From: Berghia stephanieae
Lineage: Eukaryota > Mollusca > Gastropoda > Nudibranchia > Aeolidiidae
Assembly (NCBI GenBank): GCA_034508935.3
Contig: CM067444.1
Span: 24,263,867 to 24,327,866 of the forward strand
Direction: 5' to 3'
Length of the DNA stretch: 64,000 nucleotides
Shown in pieces: positions 52,768-64,000 of this stretch. Each line of letters starts with the position of its first letter. The stretch's first letter is position 1. Under the pieces are notes generated by a model, which searched no databases, had not been told where the DNA came from, and saw only the letters and a list, made by a program, of their open reading frames with translations. A program made the translations under genes and the position numbers.

Positions 52768-53425
52768 ATCGTGATGTAATTGCGTTGTAACGTAGCTTAT
52801 TGATGTATGCCTTTTGATGTTGACGGTTTTGGTACAAGTTGGTTTGGAAAATATAACGTGCTATTTCTGTATTTCTGTGCTGGCAGGTATAGTAATGAAT
52901 AGAATATTGTTGTGTACAATGTACAATGCGGCTATGTGGTCTAGTGGTATGACACTCGTTTTCGGATCGGAAGGTCCTGGGTCCGAGCCTCGCTCGGCGC
53001 ATAGTTGAGTCATTGGAAAAGGTTACTCTCTATACTCAGGTGTAAAATGAGTACCTGGCCGTTAACATCGTTGTCTCTATCCGAAAAAAAATGTAATATC
53101 GCCTAACAGGCGTCATGTAACGTCCTACATGTTAAGTGTTGCTGTTGGCCAGGGGGACCCTTGTAAAGCGCTTTGAGCACGTTTAGTGGATATTGCGCCA
53201 TTAAAACTATAAAGCTCAATTCATTAGGCTAGGCTTTTTCTTTTTTGTCTTCTATTATCGTGATGTAATTGCATCGTAATCGTAGCCCTATTGATATATG
53301 CTTTTTTGTTTCTATTATCGTTATGTAATTGCGTTGTAATCGTAGCCTTATTGATATATGCCTTTTGATGTTGACGGTTTTGGTACACGTTGGTGTGGAA
53401 AATACAATGTGCTATTTCTGTCATG
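52768..53425 (+). repeat. ~100-150 bp direct repeats either side of a SINE-A
   Basis: 52768-52871 recurs at 53320-53422 (GTAATTGCGTTGTAA, CTTTTGATGTTGACGG, GAAAATA.AA.GTGCTATTTC) and partly at 53258-53310. The SINE-A at 52926 lies between them. Confidence 0.75.
52926..53222 (+). repeat. SINE-A copy, best preserved
   Basis: GCGGCTATGTGGTCTAGTGG, GGATCGGAAGGTCCTGGGTC, CGAGCCTCG, GTGTAAAATGAGTACCTGGC, GCCTAACAGGCGTCATG, GTAAAGCGCTTTGAGCACG and GTGGATATTGCGCCATTAAA. Confidence 0.92.
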
Positions 53426-53449
53426 CTCTCCAAATTAAAAAAAAAAATA

Positions 53450-53650
53450 GTATAAAAGAATTTGGCTAGAAAACTCGACCTCCAAACTCTCGATCGGTTG
53501 AAACTAACATCATCGTGTCAAAAACTCTCAAACCTGGGACTTCGCTGAAGTTTTCCTTGAATTCAACGGTTTTAGAGTTTTTGACAAGATGCGGGTCAGT
53601 TTAATCAATCGATATTTGAAGGACGAGTTTTCTGGCAACAATTGTACAAA
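53450..53650. repeat. PAL1 foldback MITE copy G
   Basis: TTTGGCTAGAAAACTCGACC left, GGACGAGTTTTCTGGCA right. Inner AAAACTCTCAAACCTGGGAC and TTTTAGAGTTTTTGACAAG. Confidence 0.87.
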
Positions 53651-53729
53651 TGTGTTTTGTGTGTTTTTTTTTTTAGAGTTGCGGCACAATTTGTCGCCCT
53701 CTCGTATTATTGTTGAGTCGATTACAGTA

Positions 53730-53800
53730 GTGTGTGTGTGATGTGTGCGTGCGTATGCGTTTGTATAGTGTGTTTGTGTGTGTGTGTTTGTGCGTTTGTG
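53730..53800 (+). repeat. (GT)n-rich tract
   Basis: GT runs with GTGCG and TATGCG interruptions. Confidence 0.85.
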
Positions 53801-54429
53801 CGGGTCTTACAGTGAGGAATATTGTAGATCTTATAATAATATTCGTACCATGAGGTTAGGTAAAATACCAGTTCTTCCCATCAGATCAATCTAGTGAGAG
53901 CCAATCACCCAACTCGCGGTCTGAAAACAATATTAAAGAACATCGTGATGTCAACTTCCTTCATTTTACTGTTTGCTTTAAACAACCACCTATGTTTGTC
54001 CGAGCGGACTTGCATGTGTGCACAAAATCCGGTTTTGATTGGTCAAAAATCGACTGGTTAATTATATTATTTAAACGCATATCACCATCAATAATCAAAC
54101 CTTTACAACACGGATACACACTCGAGTACGGTTTCCTCGAACTCATTCGAATGTCCCGAATTATTTTTTTTCATTATTGCTCTTTGTACACGGTTTCCTC
54201 GAACTGTTTTGCGTGTCACGAGTAGTTTGAGGAAACCATGCTCGGTTGTTGTTTGTTATTGCGGGGAAAATGAAGATAATGTCTTTTAAAGACTGAACAT
54301 AACACTATGATTGGAAGCTACATAGATTGTAACAGGTGGATTCTTTGCAAGTTGTTATCGACAGGGAAATCACACAGCTATTGTCACTTATTTTGTATCT
54401 CTCTACATTTATAATAATGAAGTACTTCG

Positions 54430-54690
54430 AAAAAGCAACAAAAAAACCCAAAAACAAACAAAACCAACAAAACACAACAAACAAAAAACAAAAACAAACA
54501 CAACAAAACAAATAAAACAAAAGACAAAAAAAAAAAACCCGAAAAAAAACAAAAAAACCCCAACCCCACCAAGAAAAACAAAAAAACAAACAACAACAAA
54601 TCCAAACAAACAAACAAACAAGAAAAAACAAACAAACAAAAATTCTCCCCCCCCCCCAAAACAAAAAAACAAAAAAAAAACAAACCCCTT
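54430..54690 (+). repeat. A/C-rich tract
   Basis: A-runs with C spacers and a CCCCCCCC block, directly before a PAL1 copy. Confidence 0.9.
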
Positions 54691-54691
54691 A

Positions 54692-54893
54692 AAACATTTT
54701 GGCCAGAAAACGGGTCCTTCAATATTGATCGATTAACATGACATTTGTCTGTCAGAAAAAAAAAAAGATTTAAAAACTCTCAAAGTGGTCAAGGCGGTCT
54801 CAGGTTTGAGAATTTTTGACAATTTGAGGGTCATTTTAATCCACGATATTTGAAGGACGAGTTTTCTGGCCAAATTTTTAAAAATGTGTTATT
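54692..54893. repeat. PAL1 foldback MITE copy H
   Basis: ATTTTGGCCAGAAAACGGGT left, GGACGAGTTTTCTGGCC right, then AAATTTTTAAAAATGTG and TTATTTCAGAGTAGG. Confidence 0.86.
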
Positions 54894-55011
54894 TCAGAGT
54901 AGGACAGATTAATGAATAGGTCTATTGTGGGCTGTAATTAGGATGATGTTTTCTATTAGGATGAATGATGCAATTAACGCTTAATATTACATTATCAGTC
55001 CTATTCACAAC

Positions 55012-55524
55012 GGGAAGTAAAGTCGTGACATCAAATCCTCTAATCTTTCGGTCTAGGGAATGTGTATGTAACCAGTCATTCCGAGTACTAATAATGAATA
55101 GGCTACATAACTATTTCAATAACAGGATGTATAGATAGAATGAAGTTGACGTCACTCGAGTCTTTGTTATTGTTTTTTTTTGCCATCGCGTTGATGAGTA
55201 ATACTCACTAAACTGTAGTATCCAGACTATAAACTTTTAAGGTTACACATAGTTTTGTGTGTCGGTTCGTTATATTTCCGGATGGCAATGTTGTGAGCTT
55301 CTTAGCCAAGTGCATACTATCTATAGACAGATTTTTAGGATTACGGGACGTAAAAGAGCGAGGATAGATGATATTTATTGACGACCAGTATATATTTAGA
55401 CTTGAAAATAAGATCACTCTGACACCAGAAGATCAATTGCACACGAAGACTGATTTTACACTTCCAATGAAATAGGAACCCGTTTTTTTAAAAAATACAT
55501 CACTCTGTTTTTCCCTGTAGGCTG
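55012..55524 (+). mobile_element. MITE-R copy interrupted by MITE-TA
   Basis: GGGAAGTAAAGTCGTGACAT to TTTCAATAACAGGATG, then the MITE-TA, then GACAGATTTTTAGGATTACG to TACATCACTCTGTTTTTCCC. Confidence 0.78.
55132..55323 (+). mobile_element. MITE-TA copy, complete, inside MITE-R
   Basis: 192 bp, ends TAGATAGAATG and CATACTATCTA, TA at 55130-55131 and 55324-55325. TGACGTCA at 55147-55154. The MITE-R copy at 58.6 kb lacks it at the same point. Confidence 0.92.
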
Positions 55525-55634
55525 CTAGCGTTTCGGTTGTTGCGTGCAAAACTTGAATCATAAATTCTGTTGAAATCGAGATGGTTGTGGTGTCAATGTT
55601 GTGTCAGTGTGATAATTTTATTCTTTCCGTTCTT

Positions 55635-55636
<2 letters not shown>

Positions 55637-55726
<90 letters not shown>

Positions 55727-55760
55727 CCTCCTCATCATCACTCATCCTCATCATCATCCA
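55637..55760 (+). repeat. (ATC)n microsatellite
   Basis: About 29 ATC units, then CTC/ATC mixture. Confidence 0.95.
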
Positions 55761-56019
55761 TTCAACCGTCATCATCGTCATCGGAGTATGCCTTGTGTAT
55801 CATTTGGATCTAAGGTTCAATGCCTATCGGTGGCTATAACATACTTATGGTAGGAAAACCAGATCAATAAGCCATAAGGTCCATTTTTTTCCTCATTCCA
55901 TCTCATGTCTTCCTCGTGTCTACTCGTCTTTCCATTTAATACAACGCATGAGATGTTGAACCCTAAAGCCATTCTCAATGCATTTTTGGTGACTGCAACA
56001 GATTGCCCTCATTATCATT

Positions 56020-57155
<1,136 letters not shown>

Positions 57156-57334
57156 TCTCCCCCAATTACAAGGCAATTAATGTTTCCGTGACATAATATT
57201 ATTGTTATCAGCCCAGTTGACAGCTGTTCATTGAGGTGTGTGATTTCCAGGGAGATCAGTGTGTCATGCCACCCGTTATGATTCATGGGAGAAAAATGCA
57301 GTCATTGATAGCAACTGATACATACTTTGCCCAA

Positions 57335-57645
57335 ATGTGTCGCGTCTGGTCACAAAGGTTAAGCAATGTTAGGCGTGATCAGTGGCCGGAATGGTGACAG
57401 TGATCGTCCCGTTGTTATGTCCTTGGGGCATTTTTCACACATTAAACCCCACTCGACTCTGGTGTTAATGAGTACCTACCGTTTGGCAATGAAGAATGTT
57501 AGTACAAAAATATAACGCCTAACCGGCGACTAGCACTGTATGAAATTGAATATGGTTCCATATGGCCTGTGGGTGAATAAATAAAAATTGTGAAGCGCAT
57601 TGAGCGTGGAAAATCTGTATTGAGTAAATGCATTGTCTACCAAAT
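57335..57645 (+). repeat. SINE-5S copy
   Basis: GGTTAAGCAATGTTAGGCGT then GATCAGTGGCCGGAATGG matches the internal control half of 5S rRNA. Body CCCCACTCGACTCTGG, CGCCTAACCGGCGACTAG, tail GAAGCGCATTGAGCGTGG. Confidence 0.72.
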
Positions 57646-57791
57646 TGAGTCCCTTGATTGGTGAACTCATGATAATTCTATGGACCCATTCCACACGGGA
57701 CTGGAATCTGAGTGTTGTGCTTTATTTTTTTTTATAAATCGTGTGCTTTTGTGAAATTTTTTTGGTTAATTATGTAAACCATCGAGCCCGA

Positions 57792-57946
57792 AGTGTACTT
57801 ATTTTCAGGTCTGATAACCAAAATTGTTATGGGTTTATTGCTGTAGTGCAAATGCTCTCAAACAAACGCAAAATATTGTCCATTCCACAATGTTATAACA
57901 AGCCCATAATTGTGTTCGGTTATCAGACCTGCTTATATGTGCACCT
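57792..57946. repeat. PAL2 palindromic MITE, best copy
   Basis: AAGTGTACTTATTTTCAGGT then CTGATAACC at left pairs with GGTTATCAGACCTG.. and TATATGTGCACCT at right. Confidence 0.82.
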
Positions 57947-57986
57947 AAATCGAGCCCTAAGCCCACAGTGTTTTCATACTACATAA

Positions 57987-58256
57987 TATGTGGTTTTGTG
58001 GTATGACACTCGCTTTCGGATCGACCCTCGCTCAGCGCAGAGTTGAGTCCTTGAAAAAGACTCCTTACTCAAATTCTCTCACCGTGTAAAACACTCAGGT
58101 GTAAAATGAGTACCTGGCTATTAGCAGCGTTGTGTCTGTCCGCAACAACAGGCGTCATGTCTCTTTCTTTGTGTTACATGTTGCCATCGATCAGGGGCCT
58201 TTTGTAAAGCGCTATGAGCACGTTAAGTGGATATTGCGCTATAAAAAAGCTCAAGC
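57987..58256 (+). repeat. SINE-A copy
   Basis: ATGTGGTTTTGTGGTATGAC head, box B partly deleted, full body, tail GTAAAGCGCTATGAGCACG and GGATATTGCGCTATAAAAAA. Confidence 0.85.
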
Positions 58257-58554
58257 TTTTTTTTTTTTTAAATTTAGTCGTCCTAATGTGTTGGACACAA
58301 CTAAGGGACAGACTCTGTGCCAAAGGCATCCTATTAGTATAAATGGTCATATTCATCTTTTTTTTTTAAATTAAAAAATGTATAAATGTTTTATATATCC
58401 ACGGTATGGTAGAAAAATGAAATAATCACCCTTTTACGGTGCTCTATTTTAAGTAACACCACGTGGCTGCAATGTGCCCCCTGTGTTTGTAAACAAAGAT
58501 CGTTTGACGTTTTATCGTGTCCGATAATCTTGAGTGTGTTGTGTTATCCTTACA

Positions 58555-58901
58555 ATAGGGAAGAAAAGTGTGATGTCAAAAAACTGGTTCCTATTTTATT
58601 GGAAGTGTAAAACCTCTCCTATCCTCCTGAGGACTGAATACATATCTCATGTCAGTGATGACATCTTATTTTCTAGTCTAAATATATGCTGGTCGTTAAT
58701 AAAGATCATCCATCCTCCTCTTTTACGTTCCGTAATCCTAAGAATCTGCCTAGACATCCTGCTACTGATATAGTTATGTCACTTTTATGAAACCTATTCA
58801 TTATTAGTTCTATGAAGGAGTAGTTACATACACATTCCCAAGGATATAGGAACCAAAAGAGTGGACGGTTTTTATGTCACGACTTGTCTTCCTATACACT
58901 G
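58555..58901 (-). mobile_element. MITE-R copy, complete
   Basis: Ends GGGAAGAAAAGTGTGATGTC and TTATGTCACGACTTGTCTTCC (inverted, about 18 bases). It keeps the uninterrupted site GCCTAGACATCCTG where the 55-kb copy has a MITE-TA. Confidence 0.8.
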
Positions 58902-59195
58902 AAGTGGAAGGGAAGATAACAACGCCCTTGTTCCTCGGATAGTTCAATTCAAAAGTTTATTTTGGCAATTTGCCAATATGAACATGCATTTACATATAAT
59001 TTCAAATCAATACAGGTAAAAGGAAACTACCAAAATAATTAAATTGATAATAAATGAATATGAATATAATAGATAAATAGACAGAAAAATAAATAGATAA
59101 GTAAGTGAATAAATAAATAAATAACCATAACTCGACCGTAATAATATATTAACACATTCAAATCAGTAGTAGTCCTAAAAAGTAGTCATTCAGAA

Positions 59196-59455
59196 CCATT
59201 AGGCCCATGAGCCGGAGTTTATCCCGGTTTCTATAGCGTGAAATGGACAATAGCAATTAATTACTTGTTACCCTCTGGATAGAACGCTAATCCATCGCAA
59301 AGTATTTTCCGCCAGATCTAATAGACCCAGCTACCCAATCAGTGCTGGGTGGACAGGGGTCAGAAAAAATCTCGACGGCACCCGGGATCGATTTTGGTCC
59401 CTTTGCGTGCGAAGCGAGTGCTCTACCAACTGAGCTATTGTCCCCCCCCCCCCCT
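59196..59455 (-). repeat. SINE-B copy, full length
   Basis: Head GGACAATAGCTCAGTTGGTA (box A), box B AAATCGATCCCGGG, CTGACCCCTGTCCACCC, GCGTTCTATCCAGAGGG, end TATAGAAACCGGGATAAACT. Confidence 0.9.
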
Positions 59456-59523
59456 GGAATAGAAGGAACCATTATTATTTAGTAAGCAATGGCAGGCAGT
59501 GTTTACTTGACTAAGCAAATAAC

Positions 59524-59735
59524 ACAAGATAATAGAACGAAATTTATGTCACTCAGATCTTTGTTATTGTTTTTAGACAGCCATTTTTATGAGTTGTTCC
59601 CGCTAAATTGTATTAATCAGACTATAAACGGTCAAGGTCTCACGTCGTTTTGTGTGTTATTACGTGATATCCGGCTGGTGGAATGTTGTGAGTAAACAAC
59701 CTAAGCGCACAGCATCAATACCTATCAATGGGTCA
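59524..59735 (+). repeat. MITE-TA variant copy
   Basis: TATGTCACTCAGATCTTTGT, CGCTAAATTGTATTAATCAG, TTTTGTGTGTTATTACGTG, GATATCCGGCTGGTGGAATG, ending GCATCAATAC. The ends differ from the main family. Confidence 0.65.
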
Positions 59736-59847
59736 AATACTCTTTGCCCTGTCGTGTCCTTCGTAAACGAAAAGCCCGATAACAAACAAAACAAACAAAC
59801 AAAAAATCGTCATAGAAGAAGACGAAGTAAAATGTCGTAAACTCACA

Positions 59848-60083
59848 TTTCCCCTCGTAATGACGCATGGTAACTTAGTAACTGGCTCTAAACTATCGGA
59901 ATAATGGTGGACGCCCTTATGAAATATTTTTCCGACGAGCATAAAAGTGTATCCTGAGGAGAAAAACATTATAAATATGATCTTGTTTTAACTTTTATAC
60001 ATTCTGATCACAAGACATATGAAAAGTTCTAGCCAGCATGAAGAATAAAAAGTACCGATTTTCTTTGTTTAGAACCACGATGC
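59848..60083 (+). repeat. Left arm of a 240-bp inverted pair
   Basis: CCCCTCGTAATGACGCATGG to TTTGTTTAGAACCACGATG. Its complement lies at 61577-61813. Confidence 0.85.
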
Positions 60084-60367
60084 CGCCGTTGCTGGGCTGA
60101 CGTGGTATCAGACTATCGAATCCAATTGTAATCAACAGCTTAGACAATGGGATCATTTTTTTCCTTGAGCACTTCTAACGTAACAACGACTCACTTTTTA
60201 CTTTCGTTTTGTGATCATCGTCTTCTTTTGGCACTCAATTTTTTGGGGTCAGTATCAGGCCTTTAATCTGCACTTGGTCAATGGGACCTCAAACAAAAAC
60301 TACGTAACCGTAAACGTTTATACTATTGATTGAATCTGGTGAGAACTAATCACCCAACTGCGGTCAA

Positions 60368-60520
60368 CCCCCCCCTCCAAATAAATAAACAAACAAAAGC
60401 AAAAAAAAAAAACAAAACAAAAAACGACAAAAAACAAAAAAAAACAAAACAAAACAAAAACCCCCCCCCCCCCCCAAAAAAAAAAAAAAAAAAAAAAAAA
60501 ACACAACAAAACAACAACAT
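60368..60520 (+). repeat. A/C-rich tract
   Basis: A and C runs with CCCCC blocks. Confidence 0.9.
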
Positions 60521-60547
60521 AGGGCAGAGTAAGGTCAACTTCATCTA

Positions 60548-60737
60548 TAGATAGTTCGAAGATGACGTCACTCAGGTCTTTGTTGTTGTTTTTTGCCATC
60601 CGCGTTTATGAGTAATGCTCACTGAACTGTATTAACCTGACTATAAACGTTCATGGATACACACAGTTTTGTGTGTTGGTCCGTTATACTTCCGGATGGC
60701 AATGTTATGAGCTTCTAAGCCAAGCGCATACTATCTA
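60548..60737 (+). mobile_element. MITE-TA copy, complete
   Basis: 190 bp, ends TAGATAGTTCG and CATACTATCTA, preceded by TA and followed by TT. TGACGTCA at 60563-60570. Confidence 0.88.
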
Positions 60738-60981
60738 TTCTATTATTTTAACAAGTCGCAATGTTTTTTTTCCGAGCGAGTGTGAGGATGTGTCACGAAC
60801 CCCGTGTTCTGATTGGTCAAAATTCTACTGGTTAATTTATCTCGAAATGAGCAAAGCATTTCTTTCCATGTGAGTGTTATCATCTGAGACTGAAATACAC
60901 AGGGAACTTAGAGAGTGGTAAAACGATTTTAATAGCATACCACATCAGGCCATATCTATCGATCTATCTTTCTGTCTGCTC

Positions 60982-60995
60982 ACCCCCCCCCCCCC

Positions 60996-61061
<66 letters not shown>

Positions 61062-61071
61062 CGTATTTAAC

Positions 61072-61145
<74 letters not shown>

Positions 61146-61172
61146 TGTGTGTGTGTGTGTGTGTGTATGTGA
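60982..61172 (+). repeat. C-run, (CT)n, (TA)n, (GT)n compound microsatellite
   Basis: C-run 60982-60995, CT to 61062, TA 61073-61141, GT to 61172. Confidence 0.95.
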
Positions 61173-61280
61173 TATGTGTGCATATCTCTCAATGTATTAG
61201 ATACCCTTTTGAGTGTTTTCCATACGGTGTCAGCTCCCTACCGTCGTCTTTGGAGGATGTAAGTGGGTTCTCTAGAGTCG

Positions 61281-61490
61281 CGTATTTTTAAAAAATGGCA
61301 AGAAAACTCGTCCCTCAAATATCGGTCGATTTGAATGACCCCCGTATTGGCAAAAACTCTCAAATTGGGAATTCAAGGAAGACTTCGCGAAGTCCCAGGT
61401 TTGAGAGTTTTTGCCAAGATGAGGGTCTTTTAAATCGATCGATATTTGAAAGACGAGTTTTCTGGTCAAATTTTTGAATACGCATCTTTC
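61281..61490. repeat. PAL1 foldback MITE copy I, cleanest hairpin
   Basis: CGCGTATTTTTAAAAAATGG left, AAATTTTTGAATACGC right. Inner arms GATTTGAATGACCC / GGGTCTTTTAAATCG, centre GACTTCGCGAAGTC. Confidence 0.92.
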
Positions 61491-61576
61491 TGAAGTATGG
61501 AAGTTAACTGGTTAAACACACTGTATGGGATTCTTTACCCCTTTCTCTATTTGGCGTATCTGACCGTAACCTTCGG

Positions 61577-61813
61577 CCATCGTGGTTCTAAACAAAGAAA
61601 ATTAGTACTTTTTATTCTTCATGCTGACTAGAACTTTTCATATGTTTTGTGATCAGAATGTGTAAAAGTTAAATCATGATCAGATTTATAATGTTTTTTT
61701 CCCTCTGGATACACTTTTATGCTCGTCGGAGAAATATTTCATAAGGGCGTCCACCACTGTTCCGATAGTTTAGAGCCAGTTACTAAGTTACCATGCGTCA
61801 TTACGAGGGAAGT
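61577..61813 (-). repeat. Right arm of a 240-bp inverted pair
   Basis: GCCATCGTGGTTCTAAACAA to CATGCGTCATTACGAGGG, complement of 59848-60083 with small differences. Confidence 0.85.
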
Positions 61814-61819
61814 GACGTT

Positions 61820-61955
61820 ATGATTGTTGAAGAGTATTCTCGCTAAATTATATCAATCAGACTATAAACGTTTTAGGATACTCATAGTTTTGTGTGTTGG
61901 TATTACCTTATATCCGGTGGCGGATGCCATTAGTATTTTACATAAACACATTGTA
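61820..61955 (+). repeat. MITE-TA variant copy, partial
   Basis: TATTCTCGCTAAATTATATC, AATCAGACTATAAACG, TTTTGTGTGTTGGTATTACC, ATATCCGGTGGCGGATGCC. Confidence 0.6.
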
Positions 61956-62000
61956 TTAATACATTTGAACGCAAGGCGACGACTACCAAAAGAAAGCAAA

Positions 62001-62189
62001 GAGATAGTCCGCGCTTGGCTAAGAAGCTTACAATATTGCCACCGGAAGTATAACGGATCAACACACAAAACTGTGTGTAACATTAAACGTTTATAGTCTG
62101 GTTAATGCAGTTTAGTAATACTTACTCATAAACACGGATGGCAAAAACCAATAATAAAGACCTGAATGGCGCCAACGTCATACTATCTA
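62001..62189 (-). mobile_element. MITE-TA copy
   Basis: Left end decayed (GAGATAGTCCGCGCTTGGC), right end CATACTATCTA followed by TA. Confidence 0.82.
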
Positions 62190-62379
62190 TAGACGAGTCT
62201 AGTGAGTTGTATTCAATAAGGTAACCAACGGGATCATTCTCCCCCTCCCCCCCCCCCCCTTTCCACACCGTGACCATTACCAAAGACAACTCACTTTTAA
62301 CTATCTTTTGGTCTTGGTCGCCGCCTTGAACTGTGACCTATTGATGCTACGCGTTTATGTAAAATACTCACAGCATCTT

Positions 62380-62524
62380 TATGAGTAGTTCTCACTAAGA
62401 TGTATTAATAACCAGACTATAAGACTATAAACGTTAAAGGTTACACATAGTTTTGTGTGTCGGTACGTTATATCCAGCTGACGTATGTTGTGAGTATTTT
62501 ATCTAAATGCATAGCATCAATAAT
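62380..62524 (+). repeat. MITE-TA variant copy
   Basis: TTTATGAGTAGTTCTCACTA, TGTATTAATAACCAGAC, TTTTGTGTGTCGGTACG, TTATATCCAGCTGACGTATG, GCATAGCATCAATA. Confidence 0.65.
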
Positions 62525-62765
62525 TGAAGGGGGATGATTTCGGCTCATGATAAGCGGTCATTCTAAATGTTAGAATAAAATAACAATAAATTAATGAAAA
62601 AAAAATCGAATTAAATTTTTTAAAATTTGATGTGAAATGTAATTTACGTGACGCCATCTTTTTTTCTTGTCTATCCATACACAGAGACATTTCCATGCAC
62701 AAGGCGATCTGAGACGAGCAAGTAGTCGATGGTGAGAGAGGCCTATGTGAGCAGATCGTACCAGA

Positions 62766-62862
62766 ATGTTTGACGGGCTAATAGCAAGCCAGTTGAACGC
62801 TTACTTGGGTAAATATGTCGCTAACCTGGATGGACAATCGCTGGATTTTGGATTACTTGGTG
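62766..62862 (+). CDS. VPS13D: VPS13-like exon 1, chorein N-terminus
   Basis: 32 codons plus one base. The intron's (CT)n run begins 10 bases after the donor, so a frame read straight through would give a false Leu-Ser tail. Upstream, TTTTTTTCTTGTCTATCC then CACAG near 62686 is a possible acceptor for a 5' UTR intron. Confidence 0.82.
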
Positions 62863-62869
62863 GTAAGTT

Positions 62870-62966
<97 letters not shown>

Positions 62967-63809
62967 ATCTTACACACACTCCACACATTCACAATTCACA
63001 AATAACACACGTCACACTCACTCCACACTTACACATAATCAAACGTAATGCGCATATTTAATCTGCAGATCAGTTATTTTATTAAATTTTATATTTTGCA
63101 AAGATTATTATTGGAAAATTCCAGCCGAATTTTAAAATGTTAAATATTAAAATTCGGGAATTTTACTTATGCAAAACTTATTGTTATAAAATTTCAGTGT
63201 ATTACATGTTTAGATAGTATTAATTGAAAATTCCGGAATTTTTCATAGATTATGTTAAAGATTAATACTGGAAAATTTTCAGAATCTTATACACGAAGTC
63301 ATGCACATGAATGTCTTACCAAATGCACATATTAAGGATGTAGAAAATGTAATTGTGCTCACTGCCCACTCTCTAATTTGCTTGATTTCTACAAATGCGA
63401 ACACTTATCAATCACTGGCCGGAGCGTATAGATACGTCTTTGGGCCTGCTTACTCGAAAATTTAAAAGTTTGTAGTTTTTAGGGGGTAAAATTGGTAGCC
63501 TCTAGAGCTAACTTTAAAAAACCCCAACAATCTGCCGTCTCAAGATACCTCAAAATCCTAAAAATGATGTACTCTGGCATCAACTTTTATATTCAGTAAG
63601 TTTTAATGACTTGAGAGATGCTCATGAAGTTCTGAAATTGGAGTACAAAACTGTTCGTAACCGTACGATTTTTTCGTTGTAGTAGGCAGGTTTGCATTCT
63701 TTTTTTTTATGATACCAAGATAGGTTCATTTGGTTTGGTTCATTTCACTTGACTTCTATTCACAGGGGACCTTGAGCTGACAGACTTGATCATCAGGACA
63801 GATGCTTTG
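62766..63809 (+). CDS. VPS13D: VPS13-family bridge-like lipid-transfer protein, first two coding exons (VPS13D-like), continues past window
   Basis: VPS13 proteins form a hydrophobic groove that moves lipids between organelles at contact sites. The chorein (N-terminal) end visible here caps that groove and normally lies on the ER side. Exon 1 (62766-62862) begins with ATG in good context (A at -3) and encodes MFDGLIASQLNAYLGKYV and SLDFGLLG. It ends one base into a Gly codon before GTAAGT. Exon 2 (63766-63809) begins after TATTCACAG and encodes DLELTDLIIRTDAL, ending on a whole codon before GTATGT. Together they give 47 residues matching the start of VPS13 proteins: a hydrophobic helix, LGKYV, then G-x-x-x-L-x-x-L and DAL. 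As recalled, human VPS13D (LNTYLGKYV, KKDAL) is closer than VPS13A, B or C. The full family has over 3000 residues, so nearly all of the gene lies to the right. Paralogue choice rests on 47 residues. Confidence 0.8.
62873..62966 (+). repeat. (CT)n(TCTA)n at the start of the VPS13-like intron
   Basis: CT run begins at intron base +11. TCTA units follow from about 62925. Confidence 0.95.
62970..63760. other. VPS13-like intron 1, no element recognised
   Basis: Repeated TTGGAAAATT.C(A/C)G and GGAATTTT motifs at 63110-63290 suggest a diverged tandem repeat. Nothing else supported. Confidence 0.4.
63766..63809 (+). CDS. VPS13D: VPS13-like exon 2
   Basis: 44 bases encoding DLELTDLIIRTDAL after a split Gly codon. 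Its phase fits exon 1 exactly. The motif matches the VPS13 beta strand usually written G-x-V-x-L-x-x-L-x-I-x-x-x-A-L. The GTATGT donor leads out towards the rest of the gene. Confidence 0.8.
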
Positions 63810-64000
63810 GTATGTTACACTTGCTGGGTCGTCTTTTTTCACATATGAATAAACATCTTTATCTTTATATTTATTGGATGCATTGAAGTAAAATACTTAC
63901 AAATTCTATTCTCCCCACACCCTATTTCCGATCAATCGAAACAACACACACGTTGTCATTGTGCAACCAACCATTAACGGTTATAGCCTGTCAGAGGGAC

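Noticed and set aside
61272-61477. Matching 60-65 residue frames on both strands
   Set aside because: They arise because PAL1 is a palindrome, so both strands read nearly alike.

Overview
This is animal nuclear DNA: AT-rich, with multi-exon genes using GT..AG introns, several tRNA- and 5S-derived SINEs, LINE remnants, MITEs and very many microsatellites. The retroelement mix and gene structures suggest a marine invertebrate, probably a lophotrochozoan such as a mollusc. That taxonomic guess is inference. Only about 3% of the window looks protein-coding.

Three host genes can be supported. (1) On the + strand, 823-17989 holds the last eight exons of a classical short-chain dehydrogenase/reductase (SDR). 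All seven visible introns are phase-consistent, and the motifs GASSGIG, NNAG, N-S-Y-K and VDGG are present. The first exon lies left of the window. (2) On the - strand, 29119-29932 holds ribose-5-phosphate isomerase A (RPIA) with its whole conserved coding region in one exon. One apparent 1-base frameshift lies near the C-terminus, and a splice acceptor sits 104 bases upstream of the ATG. (3) On the + strand, 62766-63809 holds the first two coding exons of a VPS13-family bridge-like lipid-transfer protein, closest to VPS13D as I recall it. The rest lies right of the window. Two genes are metabolic (an NAD(P)-dependent reductase and a pentose-phosphate enzyme) and one is for organelle lipid transfer. 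Nothing suggests they act together.

Layout: 1-18.1 kb is the SDR gene, its introns filled with MITEs, SINEs, minisatellites and microsatellites. 18.1-28.8 kb is intergenic and dominated by a ~530-bp retroposon, one copy of which has jumped into another. 28.8-30 kb is RPIA. 30-62.7 kb is repeat-rich intergenic DNA with a hAT-type MITE, nine copies (window-wide) of a long foldback element, 5S-derived SINEs, an inverted 18-bp minisatellite and a 1.1-kb chain of trinucleotide repeats. 62.7-64 kb is the start of the VPS13 gene.

Repeat family names here (SINE-A, SINE-B, SINE-C, SINE-5S, RET530, MITE-TA, MITE-R, PAL1, PAL2, PAL3) are working labels defined by comparing copies within the window. No LTR or virus-like element was recognised. 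The best leads are: MITEs and tandem repeats starting within about 20 bases of several splice donors; a MITE family with TA target duplications and a likely paralogous empty site, spreading TGACGTCA (CRE) motifs; a minisatellite that multiplies an exon end with its splice donor; and the self-inserted RET530 retroposon.
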